Positions 32,432 through 43,920 of a stretch of 64,000 nucleotides of DNA are shown one piece after another (positions within the stretch are counted from its first letter, which is position 1; each line of letters begins with the position of its first letter). The stretch spans positions 37,748,689 to 37,812,688 of the forward strand of contig CM042012.1 of NCBI GenBank assembly GCA_023525715.1, written 5' to 3'. This stretch comes from Cichorium intybus (Eukaryota; Streptophyta; Magnoliopsida; Asterales; Asteraceae). Under the pieces are notes generated by a model. The model was not told the origin of the DNA. It did no database searches and saw only the letters and a list, made by a program, of their open reading frames with translations. The translations under genes and the position numbers were made by a program.

Positions 32432-33937
32432 TGTTGAATAATGTTTTTATGTTTTTATGTGACCATCACTGAAATAAGTCGAAATGTTTTTTAACAAATA
32501 TTATCAGTATTTCAGGTTGCATGAATTCAAGATCAAAAACTAGAATAAATCAAGACCCGAGAAACTTTGAGAAAACATCCAAACCTGAGGAAGTAACGCT
32601 ACAAACCAAAGAGCAAAATACAAAATATCACCCAGCTACAGCAATCACGACGCGACAGACACAGTGGTCGCGACGTGAAGAGAAGCAAGGCAGAAGACCA
32701 AACTTCTACAGCGATCGCGACGCGACGGACCATCTGGTCGCGACGCGAAGAGCTTGAACGCGAAGCTCCAACGTGACACCACCAACTTTCTAATCGCGAG
32801 ACTACCAACGCACCATCCTTCGCGACGCGACCAAAAGCAACGCGACCAAAAGGAATCGCGACGAAAAGCTCGACATACCAGCGAAGACGCACTGACCCGA
32901 CAAAAAGCGCACCGACCACCAGCGGAGCACCTTCGCGACGCGACGGACCATATGGTCGCGACGCGAACGCTGTTCATCAGCACTATAAATAAGATGCAAA
33001 CCTCTTGCCATTCTTGTGTAGACAATAAAACCTTACACCACATACTCATATACTCTCCAAGAAACCCACGACCAAACACCTCAAGACACTCAAATTTCTG
33101 AACTTGTCAACGAGAACCAAACCATATAACCGCAAGTAATCGGCCTCTACCCAACACCATACAAAACCTCTACCCGACACCAAACAAAACCTCTACCCAA
33201 CACCATACAAAACCTCTACCCGACACCAAACAAAACCTCTACCCAACACCATACAAAACCTCTACCCGACACCAAACAAAACCTCTACCCGACACCAAAC
33301 TTCAAAACCTCTAAACAACCTCAACCCGAATACCAAACTACAAAACCTACACACCCTCTACCAAATACATACACCACGAAAACTAAACCACAAAAACCCC
33401 GTGCATCTCAATTAAACCGACACCAAAAACCCATTTCACCAAACACCAAAAACTACCAAACCTCATCCTACCGTAAAGAACGAGAATCGACGCTTCAAAG
33501 AAAACGCCATCTTCATCAGCTATCGATAAGTTCTTTTGAAATTATTTGTGTCGTTATTGATTTATTCAAACTGTTATAAATCAACTGTACCAAATATCCA
33601 ATACATCCGAATTGAACCTTGACAACGAAAACATATGAGGACTGTATTTAACCGAGACATCTAACTTCTAACTTCTAACTTCTAACCTTTTTATTTATTG
33701 TAAAAACACTTTATCGTTGATAATGACGTTTATTACATCTAACCTCTAACTTCTAACATTTACTTTATTTACCGCTTTCTGTCTATTTAAATACTGTCTA
33801 GTTTAGATTTACCGTTTTATTTTATTCCGCAACTCTTATTTATTCCGCATATTATAGACAAAATACATATTTGTCACACAGTAACCGGCTTAAAAACCCT
33901 TACTCGTGGAGATCGGTTATCGTATTATTTTTCAACA
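32432..33937 (+). repeat. 3' LTR of the plus-strand copia (1506 bp)
   Basis: Same length and organisation as the 5' LTR, including seven 23 bp units at about 33144-33304. Ends TTCAACA followed by TGGCC. Confidence 0.95.
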
Positions 33938-33942
33938 TGGCC

Positions 33943-34657
33943 AATTTTGTGGAGGAGTCATAATGATAACTGACGACTACTTCAACAATAATGACGAAAC
34001 ATGCTGCAGCACATTATAAGATGCGTCATATAATGTTGTTAAGATAACTAATTAAATGACTCATAACTGAAAACTCTACTTAAAGGCCATTAAGAAATGA
34101 CTGTGATAACTACACAGTCTTACATCTTTCGAACATTAATAGTTCGAGTGAAAATGAGTTTTGTGTCGATACGTAATGATTAAATAAAAGGGAATTTCGG
34201 AGGAATAAAGTGTTTGTATCGGACACATGAATTTCTAATATATGCTAGCGGATCCGTTTACATCAAGCCTTCAACCAAAATGTTGTCATAATTGGTTTAA
34301 GAGAAGAGCTTATATAAAATTATATATAGCATAATGTTCTCATCATAGTTTCGATGATTAAGATTCTCCGTAACATGTGTTCCCATAATGATTAGTTTGT
34401 CTATTATTATTCCGTGCACACTAAGTTATTTTATAGACAAACGAAAAATCCATAAGTTAAATGTCATTTTTGCTTTATTTAATCCTTATGCTCCTTAAGA
34501 AGTATCAAAGTATAATTGATGGGGTCCCGAGTCAAAATGACTTGTCAGGCTGTATCTATTTGCTTTAATATAATTATGGGGTTTTTCGATGAAGCTAACT
34601 TGGCCAAATAAATAATTAGAACTTATACATAAATGTTCTCAAGGCCAAGTGGGAGAA
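33943..34657 (+). other. AT-rich 3' internal part of a decayed copia-type element
   Basis: Resumes the target sequence after the TGGCC duplication. No coding frame. It ends in GCCAAGTGGGAGAA, a copia-style polypurine tract abutting the LTR at 34658, which gives the older element plus orientation. Confidence 0.5.
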
Positions 34658-35137
34658 TGTTGGAAAATAATCCAATTATATATGTCCTTGGACCATTTAC
34701 GTAATTACTTAAGTTCACAAGGTATTATTACTATTTATACCTTAAGTTTTGCCTAAATGACTAATTAGGTCCTATATTTATGTCTTATATTAATTGATGG
34801 GATTAATTGTAATAACAAAGACATGAGGGGCCTAATATGGATTTCCCAAGAGATGCATTATACATATACGCGATCATCCGATCAGATTGTAAAATAAGAA
34901 CACGATTTCTTCTTCTTTCGCTCCATATCAACACCTTAACAATCCTAATTGATCGCCTAATCTTCTCCATCATAAGGGTGCATCGTCTTGGCGAATCATT
35001 GATCATTAGGCAATGAAGACCATGAGATTAATAGCATTCTCCACTGGGTAAGTTCTTATCTTGATCATCATTATATCAATATGAAATTGTATTGAATTGC
35101 TTGAGAAATCATTTGATGTGGCCTATAATTCTCAACA
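34658..35137 (+). repeat. copia-type LTR (480 bp) of the older host element
   Basis: TGTTGGAAAATAATCC start and AATTCTCAACA end, preceded by CAAGTGGGAGAA. No second copy was found in the window, so the 5' end of this element is either lost or upstream. It and its internal pieces (26898-27678, 33943-34657, probably 14545-15615) were hit by two copia insertions. Confidence 0.65.
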
Positions 35138-36486
35138 ATAAACCTAACCAATTAATTCTTACGTTCTCCTAGTTAGAACGATCAAACTATTAAACTGCCA
35201 AAAATCAATGTGATTCGAAAGCTTTTTGTTAGGTTTATGACAGTCACATGAAAGAGTGGGACCCCAATCAAGGAGTTACACCTCGGACTCCTGATGTTAT
35301 TGTGATGATCAGTTCCGAGGGAACATATTAGGAAAAAATTGCATTTTTGTGATTTTGAACGACTGTTATTTCAGGTTTTAGAAAAATAAAAGTTAGAAAT
35401 AAAGGTTTGAATGGACAAAATAAAATAGCAAACAAAAGAATTTTTTGTTGTGAACTTATATCTCATTTAAACAAACCATAAGAGGCTTGGGCATAGTTTA
35501 GTTGGTCCCAATTCCCATAATAAAATGTTTAGGTTCGAGTTAAAATCATAAAAATTAAAATAGATAAAGAAATACATATGAGTAGATAAATGATCAATTC
35601 ATCACTCCAATCCGTAAACATATTATAGTTCTATTTTTAAACTCACCTTTGCGAGTAGTGAAGGGCTAAAGTAGCCAAGCTATCATATTGTTTGGATCAA
35701 CCAATGTAAACGGTTTTGAGGTACGACTTGCCTCGTCTTTGATAACTTTTTCAAACGAGAAGTTCATTTAGATTTTTCCACTCGATTTGACTTTTGATCA
35801 GGGATTGAAGAAATGAAAATTTGAGTTGAATGCTTGTCTTATATACATTATTATTGTAAAAGATAATTTTGATTTGGTGTTAATTTAATTAAGTTTTACT
35901 TGATCATTATAAAATATAAACATTGAGTTGAATATGGATTATTGTAGATGAAACAATTTCAAACTCAAATATATGGATCATATCAACTATTTATAAAATA
36001 GATGAGAATAAATTAACAAAATAGCTAACAATCAAACTCAAGGAATCATGCAACCGGTTAAGAAAGTCGTTTGCATCATGTGTAAATATTTATAATATTT
36101 TTTAAAATGGTTAATTTAACATGATTTCCTTGTTTTAATAATTATTCTTATTACAAGGGTATCTTGATTAACCTCTTTTAAATACTATTTGTCATATTAA
36201 TTTTTTATTAACATTTATTCCATAATTTTTTTTGTCACAAATGGTCAACTTTTTTAAAACTTTTAATTGACTAATTTATATTTTATCTATTTGAATATTT
36301 TATAAAATCAAGTTATATAAATTGTCATTTCTTAAATATATGTCATATATCCGTAAACATAAAATATGATAAAAATTCACATATGTAACCGCTATGTTTC
36401 ATAATATTTGATATTCGCTTTATTTTGGAATTATTGAAAAAATTAAGAGATTGAAGTTTAAGTAAGTAATTAATTTGAAATGACCA
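35138..36486. other. AT-rich intergenic sequence
   Basis: No ORF or element recognised except the SINE-like stretch below. Confidence 0.5.
35480..35560 (+). repeat. possible tRNA-derived SINE head
   Basis: GGCATAGTTTAGTTGGT (35490-35506) resembles a tRNA A box and AGGTTCGAGTT (35531-35541) a B box, about 25 bp apart edge to edge, preceded by AGAGGCTTGG as in many plant SINEs. No clear 3' tail or target duplication was found. Confidence 0.3.
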
Positions 36487-36495
36487 CTTAAAAAA

Positions 36496-36573
36496 GGGAA
36501 GTGATCCGTACACAACAATTTTTCTCCATACGCAACCGTATGGAGAAAAATTGTTGTGTACGGATCACTTCCC
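36496..36573. mobile_element. 78 bp foldback MITE, Mutator-type (9 bp TSD)
   Basis: Two perfectly complementary 37 bp arms (start GGGAAGTGATCCGTACAC) around a 4-base loop CAAC. Identical 9 bp CTTAAAAAA at 36487-36495 and 36574-36582 is the target duplication. TSD length suggests Mutator-superfamily mobilisation. No coding capacity. The perfect arms imply a recent insertion or template-driven correction. Confidence 0.85.
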
Positions 36574-36788
36574 CTTAAAAAAACTCTTTACTCTAATAAT
36601 AAAAATCTATATAAAAGATTATTCAAATAGTAAGTAGTTTTTCAAACAAGCTATCATTAAAGATGCTATAAATATTCATCAAATTTTGATTGGTAACGTT
36701 TTAATTATCAACTGTTATTTTAAAACTCGTTGGGTAGCAGACACTAAACAACAGGCGGACTAGCAGCCGGAATTCATATTGTGGGGAT

Positions 36789-37278
36789 CTATGCAGTTAA
36801 TCGCACCGGTATAGCGCCGGTATCGCGGTTCGCGGTGGTCAGCATAATCGCGGTTTAGTTTAGCGGTGGAAAATAGCGGTACCGATAAAATCGCCGCGAT
36901 TTACCGCTATTTTCCGCGATTTACCGAGATTTACCGCGATAAATAACCGCGATTTACCGCGATAATCCGTGTGGAGGATTTTCATGAAGAAGTGAATGGC
37001 TTGGCCGATGATGACTTGGATGTCGATTAAATTTGAATTTGATACTTTGACATTTTCTATATTAGAATGTTATGTTATGTGACTTATGTATTAAATTAAG
37101 CATTATCTGAAGTTTTTTGAATGACTTTATGATATTAATTCTACTTGTAATAGTCTAATATATAAATTCTACATATTACTAAAAAACCGCTATATCACCG
37201 CTATACCACCGCGAAAACCGCAAAATTAAATATCGGTAGGTTACCGCGATAACGGTTTTGACCGCGATAACTGCATAG
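36789..37278 (+). mobile_element. non-autonomous hAT element (490 bp), TSD GTGGGGAT
   Basis: Terminal inverted repeats CTATGCAGTTAATCGC and GCGATAACTGCATAG, perfect 8 bp duplications GTGGGGAT at 36781-36788 and 37279-37286. Subterminal regions are packed with CCGCGATTTACCG- and ACCGCTAT-type repeats on both sides, typical of transposase-binding subterminal motifs in hAT elements. The centre keeps a short coding relic. Confidence 0.9.
36971..37030 (+). pseudogene. hAT transposase C-terminal tail relic
   Basis: An open stretch of 19 codons plus TAA, EDFHEEVNGLADDDLDVD, with the acidic end typical of plant hAT transposases. It is preceded directly by subterminal repeats, so all upstream transposase sequence is deleted. 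Identification is by composition and context only. Confidence 0.5.
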
Positions 37279-37286
37279 GTGGGGAT

Positions 37287-39305
37287 TGTATTTATCGAAG
37301 CCAGTTAACACACGAACAGGCATGGACAACGACATAGGGCACATATGTCCGATGCTTGTTTTAAAACTTTTGTTTTATAATAAGAAAAACAAGTAAGAAT
37401 GTATATCTGGTTTTAGATTGTTTATTCAAGAAAAACAGATATTTGTTTTCGGGGTTTACTCGCAAAAACTGTAATTCTATTGATGGATAAATTCTTAAAC
37501 CTACTTAATATTTTCACATTAGTAACGATATCTGAATAAGTAATGATGAGTACGGTTTATGAGGTGTTTTATCTATTTTATGAAATATAATAACCAACTA
37601 TTTAAATTAAACAAACTATATATAGTCAATTATTACACTTTCTTAAGATGAAGCAGATATAAATATAATAGATTAATCAATGGCATTTCTTCTAGTTAAA
37701 AAAGGAAAATTGTTAAGCATAGAATAGAATGTAAAGTAGGCTTTATGAGGTGGCTTAATTGGTTTCAGGAATGATATTTGAGAGAAACTAATCATTCATG
37801 TTTTCAGATGATTAATATTAGATATTTTTTTCTCATCTCTCATCAACACGGATAATTATTTATGGCGTATTCCCCTTATTTATTGGCAGATTTTATCTAT
37901 TTACCTAAACAATATTTATAGACCCTGATTGCTCGTAGAACTGATTGAAGTCCTCTTTTTCTTTACTTTTCACATGCTAGTGTTTTAATTCGTTCAGTTA
38001 TTTTGCGAGAAATTATTCCTAAATTTGTAAAAAATAGGTTAATGTGAAATCAAATGGCACGAACAACGTCCACAAAAAAAAAAAAAAAAAAAAGAGCATG
38101 CAAACACATGTATCATACCCCAAACACACCCTACAAATAAATATGCACCTATAGAACGTAAACTGTATATTTGCTTCATATCATACCCCAAACACACCCT
38201 TTCTATTTACACCTTACATGATATGTCTTAATCAATTTTATATTATAATTAAAAAAAACAAGTCGGCTAACTATTAGATAATATATAATATCCTGTAAAA
38301 TCCAAGTAAACAATAAAGCCGATGAATGCAAAACAAGTTGGCATTTTGATTTTAAAATGATGCCCCACCTTCATAACTTGGTGTCTACCATCGTACAAAT
38401 GGAGATAGAATAGTTTGGACCCATTTTCAATTATTCGTATTCATATCAAGCAACAAGTTGCGAGGCAGGGGTGGTCCTAAAGTTCAAACTATTTTGTTTT
38501 TTTGTACTACGTCGCAATGTATATCTCATTTAATTCTCTAATACAATATACCTTATTTATAATTTCTGAATCCGTCACTTTTGCAAAATGTCATGATATG
38601 ATCCTATAACATGAACACAAGACACTTACGAATGAGAGGGATTGTGATATGGGGTCCAGTGATAACACTTTGAGAACGCTACAAAAACCATAATGGATTT
38701 TGTATCCTTGTTATTATTAATATTAGACAAAAATTCAGAAATGGTATATGTGATTTCAGAAATATACTACAAATGGTCCATAGAAAGAATTTTTTTGCAT
38801 AGATATGGTCCTAAAGTTTGAAAAACTTTACACGAATGCTCATTATGATCACTCTTAGTTTTTCACTGTTAACCTTGGTTATATGCTCCTGATTATATGC
38901 TCCTAAAATGACCACTATACTCTCTCTCTCTCTCACACGCACACATGCACACACGACAGATCCTAGTATCGTCTAATCCAATTCAGTCTAGTCTCATCAT
39001 ATTCAGTACAATCATGTCCATGTACCAAGCACTGCCTAATAGCCATTCGAATTACAACTGGGAAGGGTTGACTACGGTTTTGTCTTGTTGACTGCGATTT
39101 TTATGAGGCGACTGCGATTTTAGGTCTTAGTATACATCTTTTTACATTTTGTCCATATTTGGTCAAAGGGAAATTGTATTTGGTTGTGATTTCCTCTGGC
39201 CATGGACTGCGAATTAGTGAGTTTTGTAGGGTATAGGGTTTAGGCTTTACGATACATTTTTAGACATTTTGATTACGACTTATGACAGTTTGACTATGAA
39301 AAGTA
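37287..39305. other. AT-rich intergenic sequence with simple repeats
   Basis: No gene recognised. Contains an A-run at about 38076-38096, a repeated string ATCATACCCCAAACACACCC (about 38113 and 38181), and a (CT)n-(CA)n microsatellite at about 38919-38955. Confidence 0.5.
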
Positions 39306-39530
39306 TGTTAGGACTAAGAACTTCGACCAAGTGCACTTTCAACACGATTTGATCAAGGCCGATGAAAATGACAAGAAGAAATACAAGTAAAACAAAAACA
39401 CAAGTATTTAAGTAGTTCACTCGATCTAGAATGATCGAGCTACGTCCACTGTAGGAACTAGAGAGTATTTTATTTAAGAGTTTGAATGCTAAACAATACA
39501 ATATTTACTGCAATCTCTTTCTCTCTCTCT
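39306..39530 (-). repeat. possible copia LTR fragment
   Basis: On minus it reads as an LTR R-U5 tail: TGGACGTAGCTCGATC, CTTAAATACTTGTG, ending CTTAGTCCTAACA. No partner LTR or PBS is adjacent. Orientation opposes the RNase H relic that follows. Confidence 0.35.
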
Positions 39531-39567
39531 CTATTTTGCTCACACTCTTGATATTTTCATTGTTACA

Positions 39568-39571
<4 letters not shown>

Positions 39572-39612
<41 letters not shown>
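39572..39612. repeat. (AT)n microsatellite
   Basis: About 20 uninterrupted AT dinucleotides directly before the RNase H relic. Confidence 0.95.
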
Positions 39613-39615
<3 letters not shown>

Positions 39616-40137
39616 ACTGAATCATGGGATTGCTGTCAAGAACATACTCAAATATTTAAGAATGACTAAAGACATGCTCTTGATTTATGGAGGTCCGGAA
39701 GAGCTCAAGATAAATGGTTATATTGATGCAAGCTTCCCAACAGATAGATATGATTCTGATTCCCAGTCAGGTTCGTGTAGTTATTAAATGGAGAAGTAGT
39801 GACTTGGAAGAGCTCCAAGCAAGAAATATAAGTAGACTCGACAATAAAAGGTGAGTATATTGCAACTAATGAAGTTGTAAGAGAAACTGTGTGGATGAAG
39901 AAGCTTATCGAAGATCTTTGAGTTGTACCAAGCATTTATAAACCTGTTGAGATCCTTTGTGGCAACGAAGGTGCAGTCACTTTGACTAAAGAACCTAGAG
40001 CTTATAAGAATAAATTATATATACTCATGAAGTACCACTATATTCGAAATCTTGTCGAAGAAGGAAACATCATCATCAGCAGAGTCACATCAGAGGAGAA
40101 CCTAGCCAATTCGTCCACTGAGCGATTGTGTATTCGG
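39613..40137 (+). pseudogene. copia RNase H relic
   Basis: In pieces over three frames: VKNILKYLRMTKDMLLIYGG, GYIDASFPTDR, SGSCSY, EYIATNE, WMKKLIEDL, then a 74-codon ORF (39982-40206) with KYHYIRNLVEEGNIIISRV and EENLA. These are the canonical RNase H and chain-end motifs of plant copia pol. Stops and shifts make it non-functional. It starts at the (AT)n tract and is followed within 35 bases by a gypsy LTR. Confidence 0.85.
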
Positions 40138-40878
40138 AAAGCTGAAAATGTAACCATTTGTATTCAATTTTGTAACACCCGGCTTTTAAAACAAAAACAC
40201 CCCTGAAAATTTTTCATTTATAATAAAGGTTTCATTACATAAAACCATAACAAAAGGGGTATATTTTAATAAAAACGGGTACAAGTGTATCAAGGAGAGT
40301 ATAAAATACCAAATCTCCTTTAAAGCCGGGCTACTACTGACAGCATCTATGAGTCCCAATTCATAGTCACGGACTCTATCTTTTCCTCTATCAGGATCAT
40401 GCTAACCTGCAGGGACATTTAACAATTTTCGTGAGCTATAAAGCTCAGTGAGTAATCAAATCTGCAAATAACACATATTAGAAATACATTCATATATAGA
40501 TCACTATATACGACAATTATCTTTCTAATCGTCTTTTCAAATCAAATTCCATTTCATAGTCTCTTCCGACTAACAGTATGTATCTGTTCGAATATCGAAT
40601 CCAAAGCACTAGCCTTACCGGCTAATCATATATCTCTTAGGATTTCACATCCTATTTCATAGCCTTACAAGCTGGAACGTATACCATGTGATTATCAAAT
40701 CACTTTATCTCATCTAATCTGTTATTTGCATACTGATCATATCAATTCTGTCTGCTATCAAGGCCATATGTATATAAAAGAGAATAAATATTCAAATTCT
40801 CAATTATCGTTTCTGTCCCCTGTTTCTTAGTCATATCAGACTGTATCATGTTTCTGGACTATATAAGTCGTATCGTCT

Positions 40879-41399
40879 GTCATGGCTATACAAGCCATAC
40901 CAAAGCATTTTCAGCGTATAAATCATAGCCCGCAGGCCGCACCAGTTTGGGTTCAACAACCTGGAATCATAGCCATAAGGCTGCACCATTTCCATCTAAT
41001 AATGTCATAGCCATATAGGCCGCACCGGTTGGATATAACATCCAATATCATAGTCACAAGTGGCCGCACCATCTATCAACAGTCTATTTCACAATCAATT
41101 ATGGCTCACCGGTTTACCCGCTATTGCCTAGACTCACGGCTCCGTTCTTGTCATCGCAATGACTCACGGCTTATCCGGTATTGCCTTATTTAAGTGGACT
41201 CACAGCTCCGTTCTTGTCATCGCAATGACTCACGGCTTATCTGGTATTGTCGCATTACTGACTCACAGCTCCGTTCTTGTCTATAACAGACTCACGGCTT
41301 ATCTGGTATTGTCATATCATAGATTATATATATATATATGTATTGACTCACAGCTCCGTTCTTGTCTTTCTCAGACTCACGGCTTATCTGGTATTGTCT
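40879..41399. repeat. tandem repeats inside gypsy LTR copy 1
   Basis: 40879-41072: five diverged CATAGCC...GCCGCACCA units. 41131-41399: four pairs of ACTCACAGCTCCGTTCTTGTC and ACTCACGGCTTATCTGGTATT. The second block is reduced to a single pair in LTR copy 2 (44814-44865), so it expanded in copy 1. Confidence 0.85.
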
Positions 41400-41904
41400 T
41401 TTACATATATCTTTACACTTGTCATTTTCGTCCCTCGAAGCCGTTTCAATCTGTAACAGTTCAATCATCATGTATCATATATGATATCAGTGAGATTACT
41501 CACCTGGATGCTAGCTGCATTTGAATCCGGTTGCTTTTTGCTTTTGCGTGCACCACAACCATTTATCCCGTACCTATATATTCATTTATATACCAAATGA
41601 TAATAGGATAATATCCATTTCAGTTGACTCTACTACACAAGAGTCTTATACAATACAATTGGGGACCATTTCCAAGCATTTCCAATCAACAACCATCGTT
41701 ATAAAACTTAATACACTTCCCGAAATACGTGTATTCTACTACAGTACTTTCGGGAGGTCGTATTCGTATTCCGATAATTTTCCATGAAGTTTCATAACAT
41801 ATTGGACCTATGTTTAAAATTTCAGGTCAATCGGATAATCCTAGCATCAAAATCAAACTTGGAAATTACTCAAAATATTAACAGGGAAGAAAATGGTTTC
41901 TGCC

Positions 41905-42046
41905 CAGGGGTCGGGTCGCGACAGTCCCTATGGTCGGGTCGCGAAGACCATGTCCTTTGGGTCGCGACGACCATGCGGGTCGGGTCGCGAAGAGTTAGCC
42001 TTCGGGTCGCGACAGACCCTATGGTCGGGTCGCAATCGCTGAACAG
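41905..42046. promoter_or_regulatory. CG-rich palindromic block in gypsy LTR copy 1
   Basis: Six copies of GGGTCGCGA or GGGTCGCAA separated by CATGGTC-like spacers, ending at GCTGAACAGA (reverse TCTGTTCAGC). Similar to the copia LTR arrays (CGTCGCGACC, CTGTTCAGC companion). Regulatory role is inferred. Confidence 0.5.
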
Positions 42047-42785
42047 ACGTGCAGAAACTCCGATTTTCAAGCTATAAAATCCCATTTTCTCATTTTAAGC
42101 CCTTAATACTCGACTTAATGATCAGGGATTGTTCTAGGACTAAAACCTTTGTCTAATAACAGGTTTTAAGCCACTAAAAACACCTTAATCACACCAATTC
42201 ATGATTTAGGGTTCTTGGCAAAATTCCCAATTTATCAAGAATAGCAACTTACTTCCATCTTTTTGAATTAAGTCCTTTTTAGCATGACTTAATGGAAGTA
42301 TTAAACCATTTAAACCACATAAACATAACTGAAATTTACAAATTTCAGTTTCTATAAAACACATTAAGAACTTCTTCAAGAACTTGTCTAAAAAGGCAAT
42401 CTACTTACCTTAATTGCTTGGAAATCACCCCTTCCAACAATTGTTCCAAGTTCTTGCTTCAATTCCATGATTTCCTGCAGAAATCGCACCTTCAATACTC
42501 CTCCCGTTGCTGCACAATGATCAGTCAAAGAAGAGAGTCAACTCTTCTATATATACTTCCAATTTTTGCAAATTTAGTCCCTAAGTTCATTTTATTGAAC
42601 TTTGACCACAACTAACAAGTTTTATGACAATAAAACTCTCTTTTCTTATACTTTTGCCACAAGCAAAAATATTTTTACATAATTGGTCCTTCACATGGTC
42701 AAATGACCAAATTACCCTTTTGTGGTAAAACGACCAATTTACCCATTTTTACTAGAATAAACCATCAGATACTTATTACAAAGAT

Positions 42786-43920
42786 AGATTTGATGAAGCA
42801 ACATCCCATGACACAGTAAAACATCTCCTTTCACAGCGGGTAAATCCAACCAACTCCCAAATGCTGAGGCATGGAACATTTTCACGACATGTACCTTCCA
42901 ACTGAGCCGAACCGAAAACTGATATAATCGAACCGAACCGGAATGGAATATACATATTTGGTTCGGTCTTTGGGTTAAAAAAATCCTAATTCGGTTTCGG
43001 TTTCGATTATATTGGTTTTCGGTTCGGTTCGGTTTTTCATGATAAAGAGTAGTGTTAGGGGTAAGCATGGTCTGAGGACTAGACCGAAATCTAATAAGCA
43101 TTTTTTAAAAACCAAAAACCGAACTGAATATGTATATTCGGTCCTGATTCGATTCGGTTTCAATTGGTTTTCACTTTGGTTGGGTTTTTCTGGTCCATAT
43201 GCTCATCCCTGACATCAATTATGTTGGTACTGTGCATTTTGTTTAAATAAAACATATTTTTTGGTAGTTTATTTAACTTTTACATGATATAAATGCTTAT
43301 AGTGAAATTGGCCCTTATATTAATGTTTATGGACTTAGACGTTGTTTTTCTATTTAATGGATTTAATGCATAAAATACTTAATGGTTCAACTATATATGA
43401 CTGTTTTTACTTAATGTTAACAAAATGTCTTAATGGGTTAAGTTAGAAAATATGTGTCATTAATACTAAGTCATGACTTTGTTTTAGTTTTCCAAAATTG
43501 CCTTTGTTTTTCTCAATAAAAATCATATTTATATTGAAAATTATGAGTAATGGGGTATATATTTCATGCTTACAGATTTAGTTATTCACTATTATATATG
43601 TAAATATCATACAAAAGTTATGTGTTTGTTATTTTGTTTAATCCATTATATATGTAAATATTAATTGTTTGACTTTAATTTTATTATTTGAACTTATTTT
43701 AGTTATGTTCAATTTAATTTATATTAATCATTCTATTTTTTTAGTTTTTTAAAATTTTTTAATGTGAGTACATACAACTTTAATGTACAGCAGTTATTAA
43801 TTAAATTATCATTTGTTATTTGTCAAGTTTAAGCCTAATGGTAAAATAGTCATTTTCAAATTTAAACAGTTCTTTCAGTAAAAAACAAAACAACAAACAC
43901 ACACACACACACACACATAT
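42786..43920. other. intergenic; TTCGGTT-rich inverted repeat and AT-rich sequence
   Basis: 42904-42941 and 42991-43030 are inverted copies (CGAACCGAACC, ATAATCGAACC) with further TTCGGTT-like copies to 43165. A minus ORF (42739-43101) contains no domain I recognise. The rest is AT-rich and ends in an (AC)n tract (43897-43917). Confidence 0.55.

Larger units (their letters stand above)
27679..33937 (+). mobile_element. complete non-autonomous copia element (6259 bp), TSD TGGCC
   Basis: 5' LTR 27679-29184 and 3' LTR 32432-33937 are both 1506 bp; I found at least ten single-base differences between them, so about 99.3 percent identity. Flanking TGGCC at 27674-27678 and 33938-33942 is a perfect 5 bp target duplication. 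The internal region has PBS, A-rich leader, the 456-codon Gag-tail ORF, a protease remnant, a 3' non-coding region and polypurine tract. Same family as the tandem element, opposite orientation. Confidence 0.96.
40171..42785 (-). repeat. gypsy LTR copy 1, truncated
   Basis: Begins TGTAACACCCGGC (plus) and aligns with 43921-46303 throughout, but loses similarity near 42785 before the expected GGTGTTACA end. Contains two tandem-repeat blocks, a CG-rich palindromic block (41905-42046) and, in element orientation, AAGGTAAGTAG (42401-42411). No internal region follows, so it is a solo or truncated LTR. Confidence 0.85.

Noticed and set aside
38076..38096. A-run considered as the tail of a LINE or processed pseudogene
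   Set aside because: No coding or target-duplication evidence on either side.
42739..43101. 120-codon minus ORF across the truncated gypsy LTR end and the TTCGGTT block
   Set aside because: It spans an element boundary and simple repeats; no domain. A small captured exon cannot be excluded but is unsupported.
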